Shown in pieces: positions 1 to 5,955 of a stretch of DNA of 5,982 nucleotides; the stretch's first letter is position 1; every line of letters starts with the position of its first letter. The position numbers and the translations under genes are program-made. The DNA comes from Betaproteobacteria bacterium. Its GTDB lineage: Bacteria > Pseudomonadota > Gammaproteobacteria > Burkholderiales > Burkholderiaceae_C. The notes beneath the pieces are model-generated. The model searched no databases and was not told where the DNA came from. It saw nothing but the letters and a program-made list of their open reading frames with translations. The DNA lies in contig RFSP01000122.1 of the NCBI GenBank assembly GCA_009923895.1, forward strand, positions 1 to 5,982, given 5' to 3'.

Positions 1-179
1 ACGTCGTGCCCCGCGCGTCTGTGCTTGTCAATTTGGACAGGGAAGGCTTGTCGCAGGTCAATGCCTTTGACAGAGTGATCGAGGTGGTGTCTCTGGAAGA
101 CGACGACAAGGAAGCCGCCCGCCACCGCTGGCGGCGCTACAAGGCCTTGGGCCTGGACTGTCAACACCACCAGGTGTGA
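1..179 (+). CDS. holC: DNA polymerase III subunit chi, C-terminal part
   Basis: This is the 3' end of a gene entering from the left; the frame starts at base 3, reads 58 codons and stops at TGA 177-179. In the family, chi binds psi in the clamp-loader complex and links it to single-stranded DNA-binding protein during replication. The visible part has the typical chi ending: a VLVNLD strand early on, then FDRVIEVV, an acidic run (LEDDDKEAA), and the closing helix RHRWRRYKALG with a short polar tail. That order (VNL, F-RV, acidic segment, ARxRWRxY) matches HolC C-termini as I remember them. The N-terminal part is outside the window, so start and total length are unknown. In many Burkholderiales holC follows pepA, but that cannot be seen here. 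The assignment rests on a short fragment, so it is probable rather than certain. Confidence 0.8.
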   Translation, partial: VVPRASVLVNLDREGLSQVNAFDRVIEVVSLEDDDKEAARHRWRRYKALGLDCQHHQV

Positions 180-220
180 TTTCGGGTATCTTTACGGTTT
201 GGCCATTATTCCCAACTGAA

Positions 221-226
221 GAGGAG
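221..226 (+). promoter_or_regulatory. Ribosome binding site of the amino-acid-binding protein gene
   Basis: GAGGAG lies 7 nt ahead of the ATG at 234, a near-ideal Shine-Dalgarno spacing that supports this start. The gap between holC and this gene is only 54 bp (180-233), and I see no convincing -35/-10 pair in it. A CATTAT at 204-209 could be a -10 box but has no good -35 partner. The promoter may lie inside holC, or the gene may be read from upstream. Confidence 0.8.
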
Positions 227-233
227 TTTTCGC

Positions 234-1376
234 ATGAAGAATAAATTCACCCTGTTGGCTGGCGCAGCCTTGGCGGCACTGAGCGTGTCGGCGGCCGCCC
301 AAGATTTGGTGGTGAAGATTGGCCACGTGGGCCCCACCAGCGGCGCCATTGCTCACCTGGGCAAAGACAACGAGAACGGCGCTCGGATGGCCATCGATGA
401 GCTCAATGCCAAAGGCGTGACCATCGGCGGCAAGAAAGCCAAGTTTGAATTGCTGGCCGAAGACGATGCGGCCGATCCCAAGCAAGGCACGGCTGCGGCC
501 CAAAAGCTGGTGGATGCCAAGGTCAACGGCATCATCGGCCACTTGAATTCCGGCACCACCATCCCGGCATCCAAGATTTACAGCGACGCCGGTGTTCCGC
601 AGATCAGCCCCTCGGCCACCAACCCCAAATACACCCGCAATGGCTACAAGACGGCCTTCCGCGTGGTGGCCGATGACGTCCATTTGGGCGGCACTTTGGG
701 CAAATACTCGGTGACGACGCTCAAAGGCAAATCCATTGCCGTGATCGATGACCGCACGGCCTATGGTCAGGGTGTGGCCGATGAGTTTGAAAAGGGTGTC
801 AAGGCCGCCGGCGGAAAGCTGGTGGGTCGCGAGTTCACCACCGACAAAGCCACGGATTTCACAGCCATCTTGACCAACTTGAAGGCCAAGAAGCCCGACG
901 TGGTGTTCTTCGGCGGCATGGATGCAGTGGCCGGCCCCATCTTGCGTCAAATGAAGCAACTGGGCATTGAAGCCAAGTTGGTGGGCGGCGACGGCATCTG
1001 CACGGGCGAGCTGCCCAAACTGGCCGCCGGCACGATGGCCGATGCGCAAGTCTATTGCGCGGAGGCAGGTGGCGTGGAAGGGGCTGGAAAGAAGGGCATG
1101 GAAGACTTCAAAGCCGCCTTCAAGAAGAAGTTCAACGCTGACGTGCAAATTTATGCGCCTTATGTGTATGACGCCGTCAACGTCATGGTGGCTGCCATGG
1201 TCAAGGCGGGCTCGTCCGATCCTGCCAAGTACTTGCCTGTGCTGGCCAAGACCGAGGGCTACAAGGGCGTGACCGGCACCATTGGTTTCGACAACAAGGG
1301 CGACATCAAAAACGGCGCGCTCACGCTGTACACCTACAAGGCTGGCAATCGCGAGCAACTGGCCGTGATTCGCTGA
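234..1376 (+). CDS. Liv-type (branched-chain amino acid family) ABC transporter periplasmic substrate-binding protein
   Basis: This is a 380-residue periplasmic binding protein of the type I fold (Peripla_BP_6, LivJ/LivK-like). It would capture a ligand, classically leucine, isoleucine or valine, and deliver it to an inner-membrane ABC permease. Residues 1-22 form a classic Sec signal peptide (MKNK, a hydrophobic core, then AAA before QD), with cleavage expected after A22. There is no lipobox cysteine, so the protein should be soluble in the periplasm. Family landmarks are GPTSG at 33-37, the helix with NGARMAIDELN at 48-58, the ligand-loop region NSGTT at 105-109, SPSATNP at 125-131, and AYGQG at 176-180. 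C256 and C275 could form a disulfide, which is my inference. No permease or ATPase genes are adjacent, so this is an orphan binding protein within the window. The true ligand cannot be read from sequence, and related proteins bind other amino acids, amides or aromatic acids. Family call is very sure; substrate is not. Confidence 0.93.
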   Translation: MKNKFTLLAGAALAALSVSAAAQDLVVKIGHVGPTSGAIAHLGKDNENGARMAIDELNAKGVTIGGKKAKFELLAEDDAADPKQGTAAAQKLVDAKVNGIIGHLNSGTTIPASKIYSDAGVPQISPSATNPKYTRNGYKTAFRVVADDVHLGGTLGKYSVTTLKGKSIAVIDDRTAYGQGVADEFEKGVKAAGGKLVGREFTTDKATDFTAILTNLKAKKPDVVFFGGMDAVAGPILRQMKQLGIEAKLVGGDGICTGELPKLAAGTMADAQVYCAEAGGVEGAGKKGMEDFKAAFKKKFNADVQIYAPYVYDAVNVMVAAMVKAGSSDPAKYLPVLAKTEGYKGVTGTIGFDNKGDIKNGALTLYTYKAGNREQLAVIR

Positions 1377-1403
1377 GGCACCAGGGCACTCTTGCCGATG
1401 TGT

Positions 1404-1425
1404 AGGGGCACCTTCGGGTGCCCCT
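1404..1425 (+). terminator. UUCG-capped GC hairpin between the binding-protein gene and glgC (weak terminator or leader hairpin)
   Basis: AGGGGCACC (1404-1412) pairs perfectly with GGTGCCCCT (1417-1425) around a TTCG loop closed by C-G, the extra-stable cUUCGg tetraloop. It begins 27 nt after the upstream stop codon, as expected for an intrinsic terminator. However, the following bases (CATGCTTCAT) are not a T-tract, so classical termination is doubtful. The glgC Shine-Dalgarno begins only 10 nt past the stem, so the hairpin may instead sit in the glgC leader as an attenuator, processing stop or stability element. The structure is certain; the function is not. Confidence 0.6.
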
Positions 1426-1435
1426 CATGCTTCAT

Positions 1436-1440
1436 AGGAA
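1436..1440 (+). promoter_or_regulatory. Ribosome binding site that fixes the glgC start
   Basis: AGGAA lies 7 nt ahead of the ATG at 1448. The same frame is open further up, with a GTG at 1418 inside the hairpin and an ATG at 1427, but neither has a ribosome binding site and both would put the hairpin over the initiation region. The start at 1448 also gives a protein whose conserved positions line up with known GlgC numbering. Confidence 0.75.
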
Positions 1441-1447
1441 CCCGATC

Positions 1448-2740
1448 ATGATCACACCGCACGACCTCGCTCAGAGCCTGGACCTGCCCAAGCGCGCGCT
1501 GGCCTTGGTTCTGGCAGGCGGCCGCGGCAGCCGTTTAAAGAGTCTGACCGACGATCGCGCCAAGCCGGCCGTGTATTTCGGCGGCAAGTTTCGCATCGTG
1601 GACTTTGCGCTGTCCAACTGTTTGAATTCGGGCATCCGGCGCATTGGTGTCATCACGCAATACAAGAGCCACAGTTTGTTGCGGCATCTCCAGCGGGGGT
1701 GGGCCTATCTGCGCGCGGAGATGAACGAATTTGTCGATTTGTTGCCGGCCCAGCAGCGCCTGGATGAAGAGTCTTGGTACCGGGGCACGGCCGATGCGGT
1801 GTATCAGAACCAGGACATTTTGGCGGCTTATGGGGCCGATTACATCGTGGTGCTGGCAGGCGACCATGTATACAAAATGAACTACGCCATCATGCTGGCC
1901 GACCACGTGGCCATGGGCAGGGATTGCACGGTCGGCTGCATCGAAGTGGATCGCGAGGAAGCCAAAGCCTTTGGCGTCATGGCCATTGATGATCGCCGGC
2001 ACATCACCTCCTTTGTCGAAAAACCTGAAGATCCCCCGTGCATCCCGGGCAAACCGGACCGCGCGTTGGCCAGCATGGGCATCTACATTTTCAATGCCAG
2101 GTATTTGTACCGAGAGCTTGAGCGCGACATGGCCGATCCGAACTCGAGTCACGACTTCGGCAAAGACATCATTCCCAAAGCGGTCCGGTCGGGGAGGGCG
2201 GCGGCCCATCCTTTTGAACTGTCCTGCGTGGGGCGTCGCATGGGCGCCGAGCCCTACTGGAGGGATGTGGGCACCATCGATGCCTATTGGGATGCCAACA
2301 TCGACCTCACGGCCACAGACCCTCTGTTGAATTTGTATGACACGCGTTGGCCCATCTGGACCTATCAACCCCAACTGCCGCCCGCCAAATTCGTCCACAA
2401 CGCAGAAGACCGTCGAGGCATGGCCATTGAATCCCTGGTATCGGGAGGCTGCATCGTCTCGGGATCTGTCTTTCGCAGTCTTCTTTTTTCCCAGGTTCGC
2501 GTGCACTCTTATGCCAGCGTGGAATGGAGCGTTTTGTTGCCCAACGTGACCGTGGGGCGAGGCGCTCGACTGCAACGTGTCATCGCGGACCGAGGCTGCG
2601 TGATTCCCGATGGCATGGTCGTGGGCGAAGATGCCGAATTGGACGCCCAACGGTTTTTCAGAAGCCCCAACGGCATCACCCTCATCACACGAGAGATGCT
2701 CCAGCGACTCGACGGTTCGCGCCAAGAGGATGTCGATTGA
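1448..2740 (+). CDS. glgC: Glucose-1-phosphate adenylyltransferase (ADP-glucose pyrophosphorylase)
   Basis: The enzyme makes ADP-glucose and pyrophosphate from glucose-1-phosphate and ATP, the committed and usually rate-limiting step of bacterial glycogen synthesis, in the cytoplasm. The 430-residue product fits the family length. Visible landmarks are the nucleotide-binding loop LAGGRGSRL at 22-30, RAKPAVYFGGKFR at 37-49, WYRGTADAV at 110-118, the metal and catalytic aspartate D139 in LAGDH, FVEKP with the sugar-phosphate-binding lysine K192, and SSHDFGKD plus PYWRDVGT at 233-276. A left-handed beta-helix region with LVSGGC and VSGS repeats follows from about 330. From my memory of the E. 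coli enzyme, K39 matches the lysine linked to fructose-1,6-bisphosphate activation, D139 matches D142 and K192 matches K195. This suggests an allosterically regulated enzyme of the proteobacterial class, but the effector is inferred. The stop overlaps the glgA start by one base, so the two are almost certainly co-transcribed and coupled. No dedicated promoter is visible between the upstream hairpin and the start. Confidence 0.97.
   Translation: MITPHDLAQSLDLPKRALALVLAGGRGSRLKSLTDDRAKPAVYFGGKFRIVDFALSNCLNSGIRRIGVITQYKSHSLLRHLQRGWAYLRAEMNEFVDLLPAQQRLDEESWYRGTADAVYQNQDILAAYGADYIVVLAGDHVYKMNYAIMLADHVAMGRDCTVGCIEVDREEAKAFGVMAIDDRRHITSFVEKPEDPPCIPGKPDRALASMGIYIFNARYLYRELERDMADPNSSHDFGKDIIPKAVRSGRAAAHPFELSCVGRRMGAEPYWRDVGTIDAYWDANIDLTATDPLLNLYDTRWPIWTYQPQLPPAKFVHNAEDRRGMAIESLVSGGCIVSGSVFRSLLFSQVRVHSYASVEWSVLLPNVTVGRGARLQRVIADRGCVIPDGMVVGEDAELDAQRFFRSPNGITLITREMLQRLDGSRQEDVD
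2725..2730 (+). promoter_or_regulatory. Ribosome binding site of glgA inside the end of glgC
   Basis: AGAGGA lies within the last codons of glgC, 9 nt ahead of the glgA ATG at 2740. Together with the TGATG stop/start overlap (2738-2742) it supports translational coupling. It also decides the start: the same frame is open back to 2524, but that extension of 72 codons lies entirely on top of glgC and has no family resemblance. Confidence 0.75.
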
Positions 2741-4281
2741 TGCGTGTGTTGCATGTGGCTGCCGAGGCCTTTCCCGCGGTCAAGACGGGGGGGTTGGCCG
2801 ATGTCGTGTCGGCCCTGCCTGCGGCCATGAGCGCGCTGGGTACAGAGTCGACACTGCTCTTGCCGGGATATCCGGCGGTGTTGGACAGCGGGCGTTCATG
2901 GCACGCTCTGGCCCAGTGGGGACCTGCGCTGGGCGCCGCGAAGGTGACGCTGCTGCGGGGCGAGGTGCCTGGCATTGACTTGCCGGTGTGGGCGGTGGAT
3001 GCGCCGTGGTTCTATCGCAGGTCCGGTGGGCCGTATCACAACCCGCAGGGCGAGGACTGGCCCGACAACGCGCAGCGCTTTGCGTTGTTGGGGTGGGTGG
3101 CGGCTCAAATCACGGTCGATGATGGGCTTGGACAGAACAGTTCGTTCGATCTGGTTCACGCCCACGATTGGCACGCCGCCTTGACCTGTGCCTATTTGGC
3201 GTTGCGCCAATCCGATCAGGTGCCCAGCGTCTTCACCGTTCACAACCTGGCTTACCAGGGTTTGTTTCCTTATCAAGACCACGCATTGCTGGGGCTGCCG
3301 TCCCAATGGATGACGCCCGCCGGCATGGAGTTTCACGGCCGGCTGTCTTTCATGAAGGCCGGACTGCAGTTCGCCAACCGCATCACCACCGTCAGCCCGA
3401 CGTATTCGCGCGAGATCGCCTCGGTCGACCACGGACACGGGCTGGACGGCGTGATTCGAGGACGCCTGCCGCATGTGCGCGGCATCCTCAACGGCATTGA
3501 CGACCAGGTGTGGGACCCCAGTCAGGACCGTTTTATCGCCAAGAACTACAGTGCGCTGCAGCTGGCGGGCAAGGTGGCCTGCAAACAAGCTTTGTGCGCC
3601 GAGGTGGGCGTGCCCTACGACCCCCAAGTGCCTCTTTTGGCCTGCGTCAGCCGCCTTTCTTCGCAGAAGGGCATCGACTTGATGCTGGCCAGCCTGCCCG
3701 ATTGGATCGACGACGGCGTGCAGGTGGTCGTGCAGGGCAGTGGCGACACCGCATTGGAAATGGCCTTGCGCCATGCGTCAGCCCGATATCCGGGTCGATT
3801 TGTCGCCTTGGTGGGTTATGACGAGGCACGCGCTCACCGCATTTTGGCCGGCAGCGATGCCCTCTTGGTGCCCTCACGATTTGAGCCTTGTGGTCTCACG
3901 CAGATGTACGCCATGCGATACGGTTCGATTCCTGTGGTTCGACGCACGGGGGGATTGGCCGACACGGTGATTGACATCAGCGACGGCCTCGCGCAAGGAC
4001 AGCCGGGCACGGGTCTGTGCTTCGAGCAAGCGACCGCCAAGGCCTTGACCTCATCGGTGCGGCGTTTGTTGGCTTTGTTCAAGCATCGCGCGCAGTGGCA
4101 ACAGGTCCAGCAACGAGGCATGGCGATGGACTGGAGCTGGCGAGGGCCCGCCCAGGCTTATCAAGCCCTCTATGAAGAAACGCTTCGGGACCCCTATGGA
4201 AGCTTGGCCGGTGAAGACGCCGAAGCCGGCCAAGTGGCCACCAGCAGTCCTGCCAAAGCGGTGGCAAAGGCGCCGGCGTGA
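2740..4281 (+). CDS. glgA: Glycogen synthase (ADP-glucose, GT5 family)
   Basis: The enzyme transfers glucose from ADP-glucose to the non-reducing end of an alpha-1,4-glucan, using the product of the upstream glgC. The 513-residue product has the GT-B two-domain layout of family GT5. The N-terminal domain begins with MRVLHVAAEAFP and the glucan/ADP-glucose loop KTGGLADV at 15-22; HAHDWHAA lies at 140-147 and VHNLAYQG, with the likely active-site H168, at 167-174. The C-terminal domain has SRLSSQKG at 304-311 with R305 and K310 for the nucleotide phosphates, SRFEPCGL at 379-386 with the catalytic-type E382, and RTGGLADTV at 402-410. Offsets from the E. coli residues I remember (R300, K305, E377) are a constant five. 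The conserved fold ends near residue 483 (LYEETLR). The last 29 residues, rich in Ala, Gly and charged residues, look disordered and are unusual; they are encoded exactly where the gene overlaps the opposite-strand permease. No glgB, glgX or glgP follows. Confidence 0.97.
   Translation: MRVLHVAAEAFPAVKTGGLADVVSALPAAMSALGTESTLLLPGYPAVLDSGRSWHALAQWGPALGAAKVTLLRGEVPGIDLPVWAVDAPWFYRRSGGPYHNPQGEDWPDNAQRFALLGWVAAQITVDDGLGQNSSFDLVHAHDWHAALTCAYLALRQSDQVPSVFTVHNLAYQGLFPYQDHALLGLPSQWMTPAGMEFHGRLSFMKAGLQFANRITTVSPTYSREIASVDHGHGLDGVIRGRLPHVRGILNGIDDQVWDPSQDRFIAKNYSALQLAGKVACKQALCAEVGVPYDPQVPLLACVSRLSSQKGIDLMLASLPDWIDDGVQVVVQGSGDTALEMALRHASARYPGRFVALVGYDEARAHRILAGSDALLVPSRFEPCGLTQMYAMRYGSIPVVRRTGGLADTVIDISDGLAQGQPGTGLCFEQATAKALTSSVRRLLALFKHRAQWQQVQQRGMAMDWSWRGPAQAYQALYEETLRDPYGSLAGEDAEAGQVATSSPAKAVAKAPA
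4194..4281. other. Tail-to-tail coding overlap of glgA and the permease gene
   Basis: Both strands code across these 88 bp. On the plus strand they encode GlgA residues 485-513 plus the stop; on the minus strand they encode permease residues 284-312 plus the stop. The frames are set so that third codon positions face each other, while first positions of one gene face second positions of the other. The permease reading is hydrophobic and contains the expected tenth helix. The GlgA reading is a low-complexity tail beyond its conserved fold. There is no non-coding space for a conventional terminator for either gene. Confidence 0.85.
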
Positions 4282-5132
4282 AGCGCACCAAATGGCTCAC
4301 CCAGGCCCCAAACGCCCACCAACGCCGAGCTCATTGGCAAAAAAATGGTGAAGACCCCCGCTCGGGCGGCCGGCACTGACTGCAAGCCGCGCATCCACAG
4401 CCACACGGTCGCCACGCTGGCTGCCAGCGCGTAAAACAACAACAAGAGCCATTCGCTCCACACCACCTTGGGGAAGTCAAAGTCCAGGGCCTGCCACAGC
4501 CCCCAAGGGGTCACCAAAGCCAGACCCCACAGGTTGATCCAAGCGCTGATGCGTTTTGCAGAAATATCTGCCGATAAACGCTTTCCAATGACCACGTAGC
4601 TGGCCTCACAAAACACGGCAGCCACCAACAAGGCATACCCCCACCACGGCGCGCCGCCTGGATCGGCGGCTTGACCTGAGGAGGGGCTACGCGCCCACAC
4701 CAACAGCACCACGCCCATCACCGCCAGCGCAATGGCCACGGCCTGGCGACGCTCCAGCGGTTCACGCAGAAACAACCAAGACATCCAAGCCACCGTGGCA
4801 GGCAGCATGGCCATCACCACACCGGCGGCCAAGGCCGATGTGGCGCCCACTCCGGCCAGCATGCAAATGGAAAACAAAAAGTTCCCGAGGAAACTTTCCA
4901 AGAACAGCAACCGCCTTTGGGACGTCGACAGGGTAGGTGCGTTGGACGGCCCGATCACCCACGGGACCATCACCACTGCTGCAATGCCAAAGCGCAACCA
5001 TGCCAGCAAGAACACCGGAAAGGCTGCTACCAGGAGCTTGGACAGGCCGACATAGCTTCCCACCAAGGTCATGCTGCCTGCGAGGCAGGCATAGGCAGCC
5101 CAGGGGACGGCAGGAGCGCGCAAAGGGTTCAT
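4194..5132 (-). CDS. EamA/DMT-superfamily permease with ten predicted membrane helices
   Basis: This is a 312-residue inner-membrane protein of the drug/metabolite transporter superfamily (EamA, RhaT-like), whose members typically export or exchange amino acids, metabolites or drugs. By eye there are ten hydrophobic stretches, near residues 11-30, 36-60, 74-93, 98-121, 129-146, 163-183, 195-213, 225-246, 255-275 and 286-300. They form two EamA repeats of five helices. Each repeat carries the family's E-P motif between its fourth and fifth helices: LREPLERRQ at 122-130 and LGEPFGALH at 277-285. The start is the ATG whose first base is 5132, because it sits just before helix 1. The frame is open for 93 more codons upstream, but those overlap the divergent amidotransferase gene and look like shadow sequence. 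No good ribosome binding site precedes the ATG. The 3' end overlaps glgA by 88 bp, and the last helix lies wholly inside the overlap. Substrate is unknown. Confidence 0.88.
   Translation of the reverse strand: MNPLRAPAVPWAAYACLAGSMTLVGSYVGLSKLLVAAFPVFLLAWLRFGIAAVVMVPWVIGPSNAPTLSTSQRRLLFLESFLGNFLFSICMLAGVGATSALAAGVVMAMLPATVAWMSWLFLREPLERRQAVAIALAVMGVVLLVWARSPSSGQAADPGGAPWWGYALLVAAVFCEASYVVIGKRLSADISAKRISAWINLWGLALVTPWGLWQALDFDFPKVVWSEWLLLLFYALAASVATVWLWMRGLQSVPAARAGVFTIFLPMSSALVGVWGLGEPFGALHAGAFATALAGLLVATWPASASSPAKLP
4203..4234. repeat. Perfect 9-bp inverted repeat inside the convergent overlap
   Basis: CTTGGCCGG (4203-4211) and CCGGCCAAG (4226-4234) are exact reverse complements separated by 14 nt. 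RNA from either strand could fold a GC-rich stem near the end of its gene. It could slow or stop polymerase in both directions in this convergent pair, but neither side is followed by a T-tract. It lies inside both coding frames, so it may also be a by-product of the Ala- and Gly-rich codons. Confidence 0.45.
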
Positions 5133-5153
5133 GGATTGAGGGATGATACGGGG
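5133..5153. promoter_or_regulatory. 21-bp divergent gap between permease and amidotransferase starts
   Basis: The two start codons point away from each other with only 21 bp between them. The gap contains GAGGGA at 5138-5143, a ribosome binding site for the rightward gene 10 nt ahead of its ATG. Read leftward there is no Shine-Dalgarno sequence, only a TATCAT hexamer (5148 down to 5143) that resembles a -10 box but lacks a -35 partner at normal distance. Promoters for both genes must therefore lie largely within each other's coding sequence. I could not identify either with confidence. Confidence 0.5.
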
Positions 5154-5870
5154 ATGAAACCCGTTCTCATTCTTCAACACATGGCCTCGGACAGTCCGGG
5201 CTATTTTGGGACCTGGCTGAAACGGCAGGGCATTCCAGCGGTGGTGGCCAACGCCGGTGCTGGGGAGTCGTTTCCCAGTTCCATGGAGCCTTATGCGGCT
5301 TTGGCCATTTTGGGAGGCGCCATGAGCGCCAACGATGACCTGCCGTACTTGCGCCAAGGCGAAGCCCTCATTCGGCAAGCCATGGACACCGGGCGTCCCG
5401 TCATTGGACACTGCTTGGGGGGTCAGCTGATGTCAAAAGCGCTGGGAGGCTGCGTGACGGCCTCGCCCGCACCCGAGGTGGGATGGCAACCCTTCACAGT
5501 GAAGGACAGCGACACGGCCCGGGAGTGGTTTCCTGCGCACCTCGTCACGCCCGTGATGCACTGGCATTACGAGAGCTTTTCTCTGCCTGCGCAGTCGCAG
5601 TGGCTCGCCTCCAGCCCGGCTTGTCCGCACCAGGCTTTCTGCGTGGGCCCTCACTTGGCCATGCAATTTCACATCGAGATCGACGCGGAGAAATTGGCCG
5701 TTTGGATGCAGGAAGAGAGCGACACGTGGTCTCGTGCCCAGCGCGCATTCCCGGGCAGCGTCCAAGGGCGTGAGGACATTCTGGCGCGAGCGACTTCATT
5801 GATGCAGGCGCATCACGCCTTGGCCGATCACATTTATGCGCATTGGTGGCGGGGGGTGCCCGTTTCTTGA
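5154..5870 (+). CDS. Class I glutamine amidotransferase domain protein (GMP synthase-like)
   Basis: This 238-residue stand-alone protein has a complete class I glutamine amidotransferase (GATase1) fold. The triad is visible: the nucleophile C87 in GHCLGGQ (85-91), and H173 with E175 in QFHIE (171-175). The LGGAM segment at 53-57 would help form the oxyanion hole, and HWHYESFSLP at 136-145 matches the conserved strand and loop seen in this family. Such proteins release ammonia from glutamine or hydrolyse gamma-glutamyl bonds. The single-domain forms resemble the amidotransferase half of GMP synthase but lack its ATP-pyrophosphatase half, and most have no known substrate. The start at 5154 is chosen for the GAGGGA 10 nt upstream and because the N-terminal MKPVLILQH is the expected first strand. 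The open frame further upstream lies on top of the permease gene. No signal peptide is present, so the protein should be cytoplasmic. Family call is sure; the reaction is unknown. Confidence 0.9.
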   Translation: MKPVLILQHMASDSPGYFGTWLKRQGIPAVVANAGAGESFPSSMEPYAALAILGGAMSANDDLPYLRQGEALIRQAMDTGRPVIGHCLGGQLMSKALGGCVTASPAPEVGWQPFTVKDSDTAREWFPAHLVTPVMHWHYESFSLPAQSQWLASSPACPHQAFCVGPHLAMQFHIEIDAEKLAVWMQEESDTWSRAQRAFPGSVQGREDILARATSLMQAHHALADHIYAHWWRGVPVS

Positions 5871-5890
5871 GATATCGCCATATGAAATTA

Positions 5891-5911
5891 GCGTTTCATG
5901 ACACGAAACGC
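5891..5911. promoter_or_regulatory. Perfect 7-bp inverted repeat, candidate operator (copy 1) or terminator stem
   Basis: GCGTTTC (5891-5897) and GAAACGC (5905-5911) are exact reverse complements around a 7-nt centre. The spacing and TTTC/GAAA half-sites fit a dimeric regulator's binding site. The position, 20 nt past a stop codon, would also suit a terminator stem, but no T-tract follows. A closely related sequence recurs at 5956-5973, which favours the operator reading. An overlapping repeat, ATGAAA (5882-5887) and TTTCAT (5894-5899), shares the left arm. Confidence 0.45.
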
Positions 5912-5916
5912 GGACA

Positions 5917-5928
5917 TGCGGCGCCGCA
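5917..5928. repeat. 12-bp perfect palindrome
   Basis: TGCGGCGCCGCA is its own reverse complement. It lies between the two related inverted-repeat sites in an otherwise more AT-rich stretch. It could be a protein-binding site or chance; a symmetrical GC-rich word of this length is not rare in such genomes. Confidence 0.3.
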
Positions 5929-5955
5929 CCATTTGAGTTCATCAGCAAAAAAGCG

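Noticed and set aside
192..1358. A 388-codon open frame on the minus strand opposite the binding-protein gene
   Set aside because: It is the antisense shadow of a clear binding protein with signal peptide and good ribosome binding site; its translation is rich in His, Gly and Ala with no recognisable family.
1385..1397. A possible sigma-54 promoter (GGGCAC followed by TTGCC) ahead of glgC
   Set aside because: The two blocks are only 2 nt apart; sigma-54 promoters need the GG and GC elements at a fixed wider spacing.
1535..2725. A 396-codon minus-strand open frame opposite glgC
   Set aside because: It is antisense to a strongly conserved glgC; long antisense frames are expected in GC-rich genes and the translation shows no domain.
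2524..2739. A 72-codon upstream extension of glgA
   Set aside because: It overlaps the end of glgC in another frame, is Arg-rich and unlike any GlgA N-terminus, while the ATG at 2740 gives the canonical start of the family.
2896..3774. A 292-codon minus-strand open frame opposite glgA
   Set aside because: It is the shadow of glgA, with His- and Gln-rich translation lacking any known motif and no ribosome binding site that stood out.
5133..5411. A 93-codon N-terminal extension of the permease
   Set aside because: It would lie on top of the amidotransferase gene, has no hydrophobic or family-like sequence, and the first helix begins right after the ATG at 5132.
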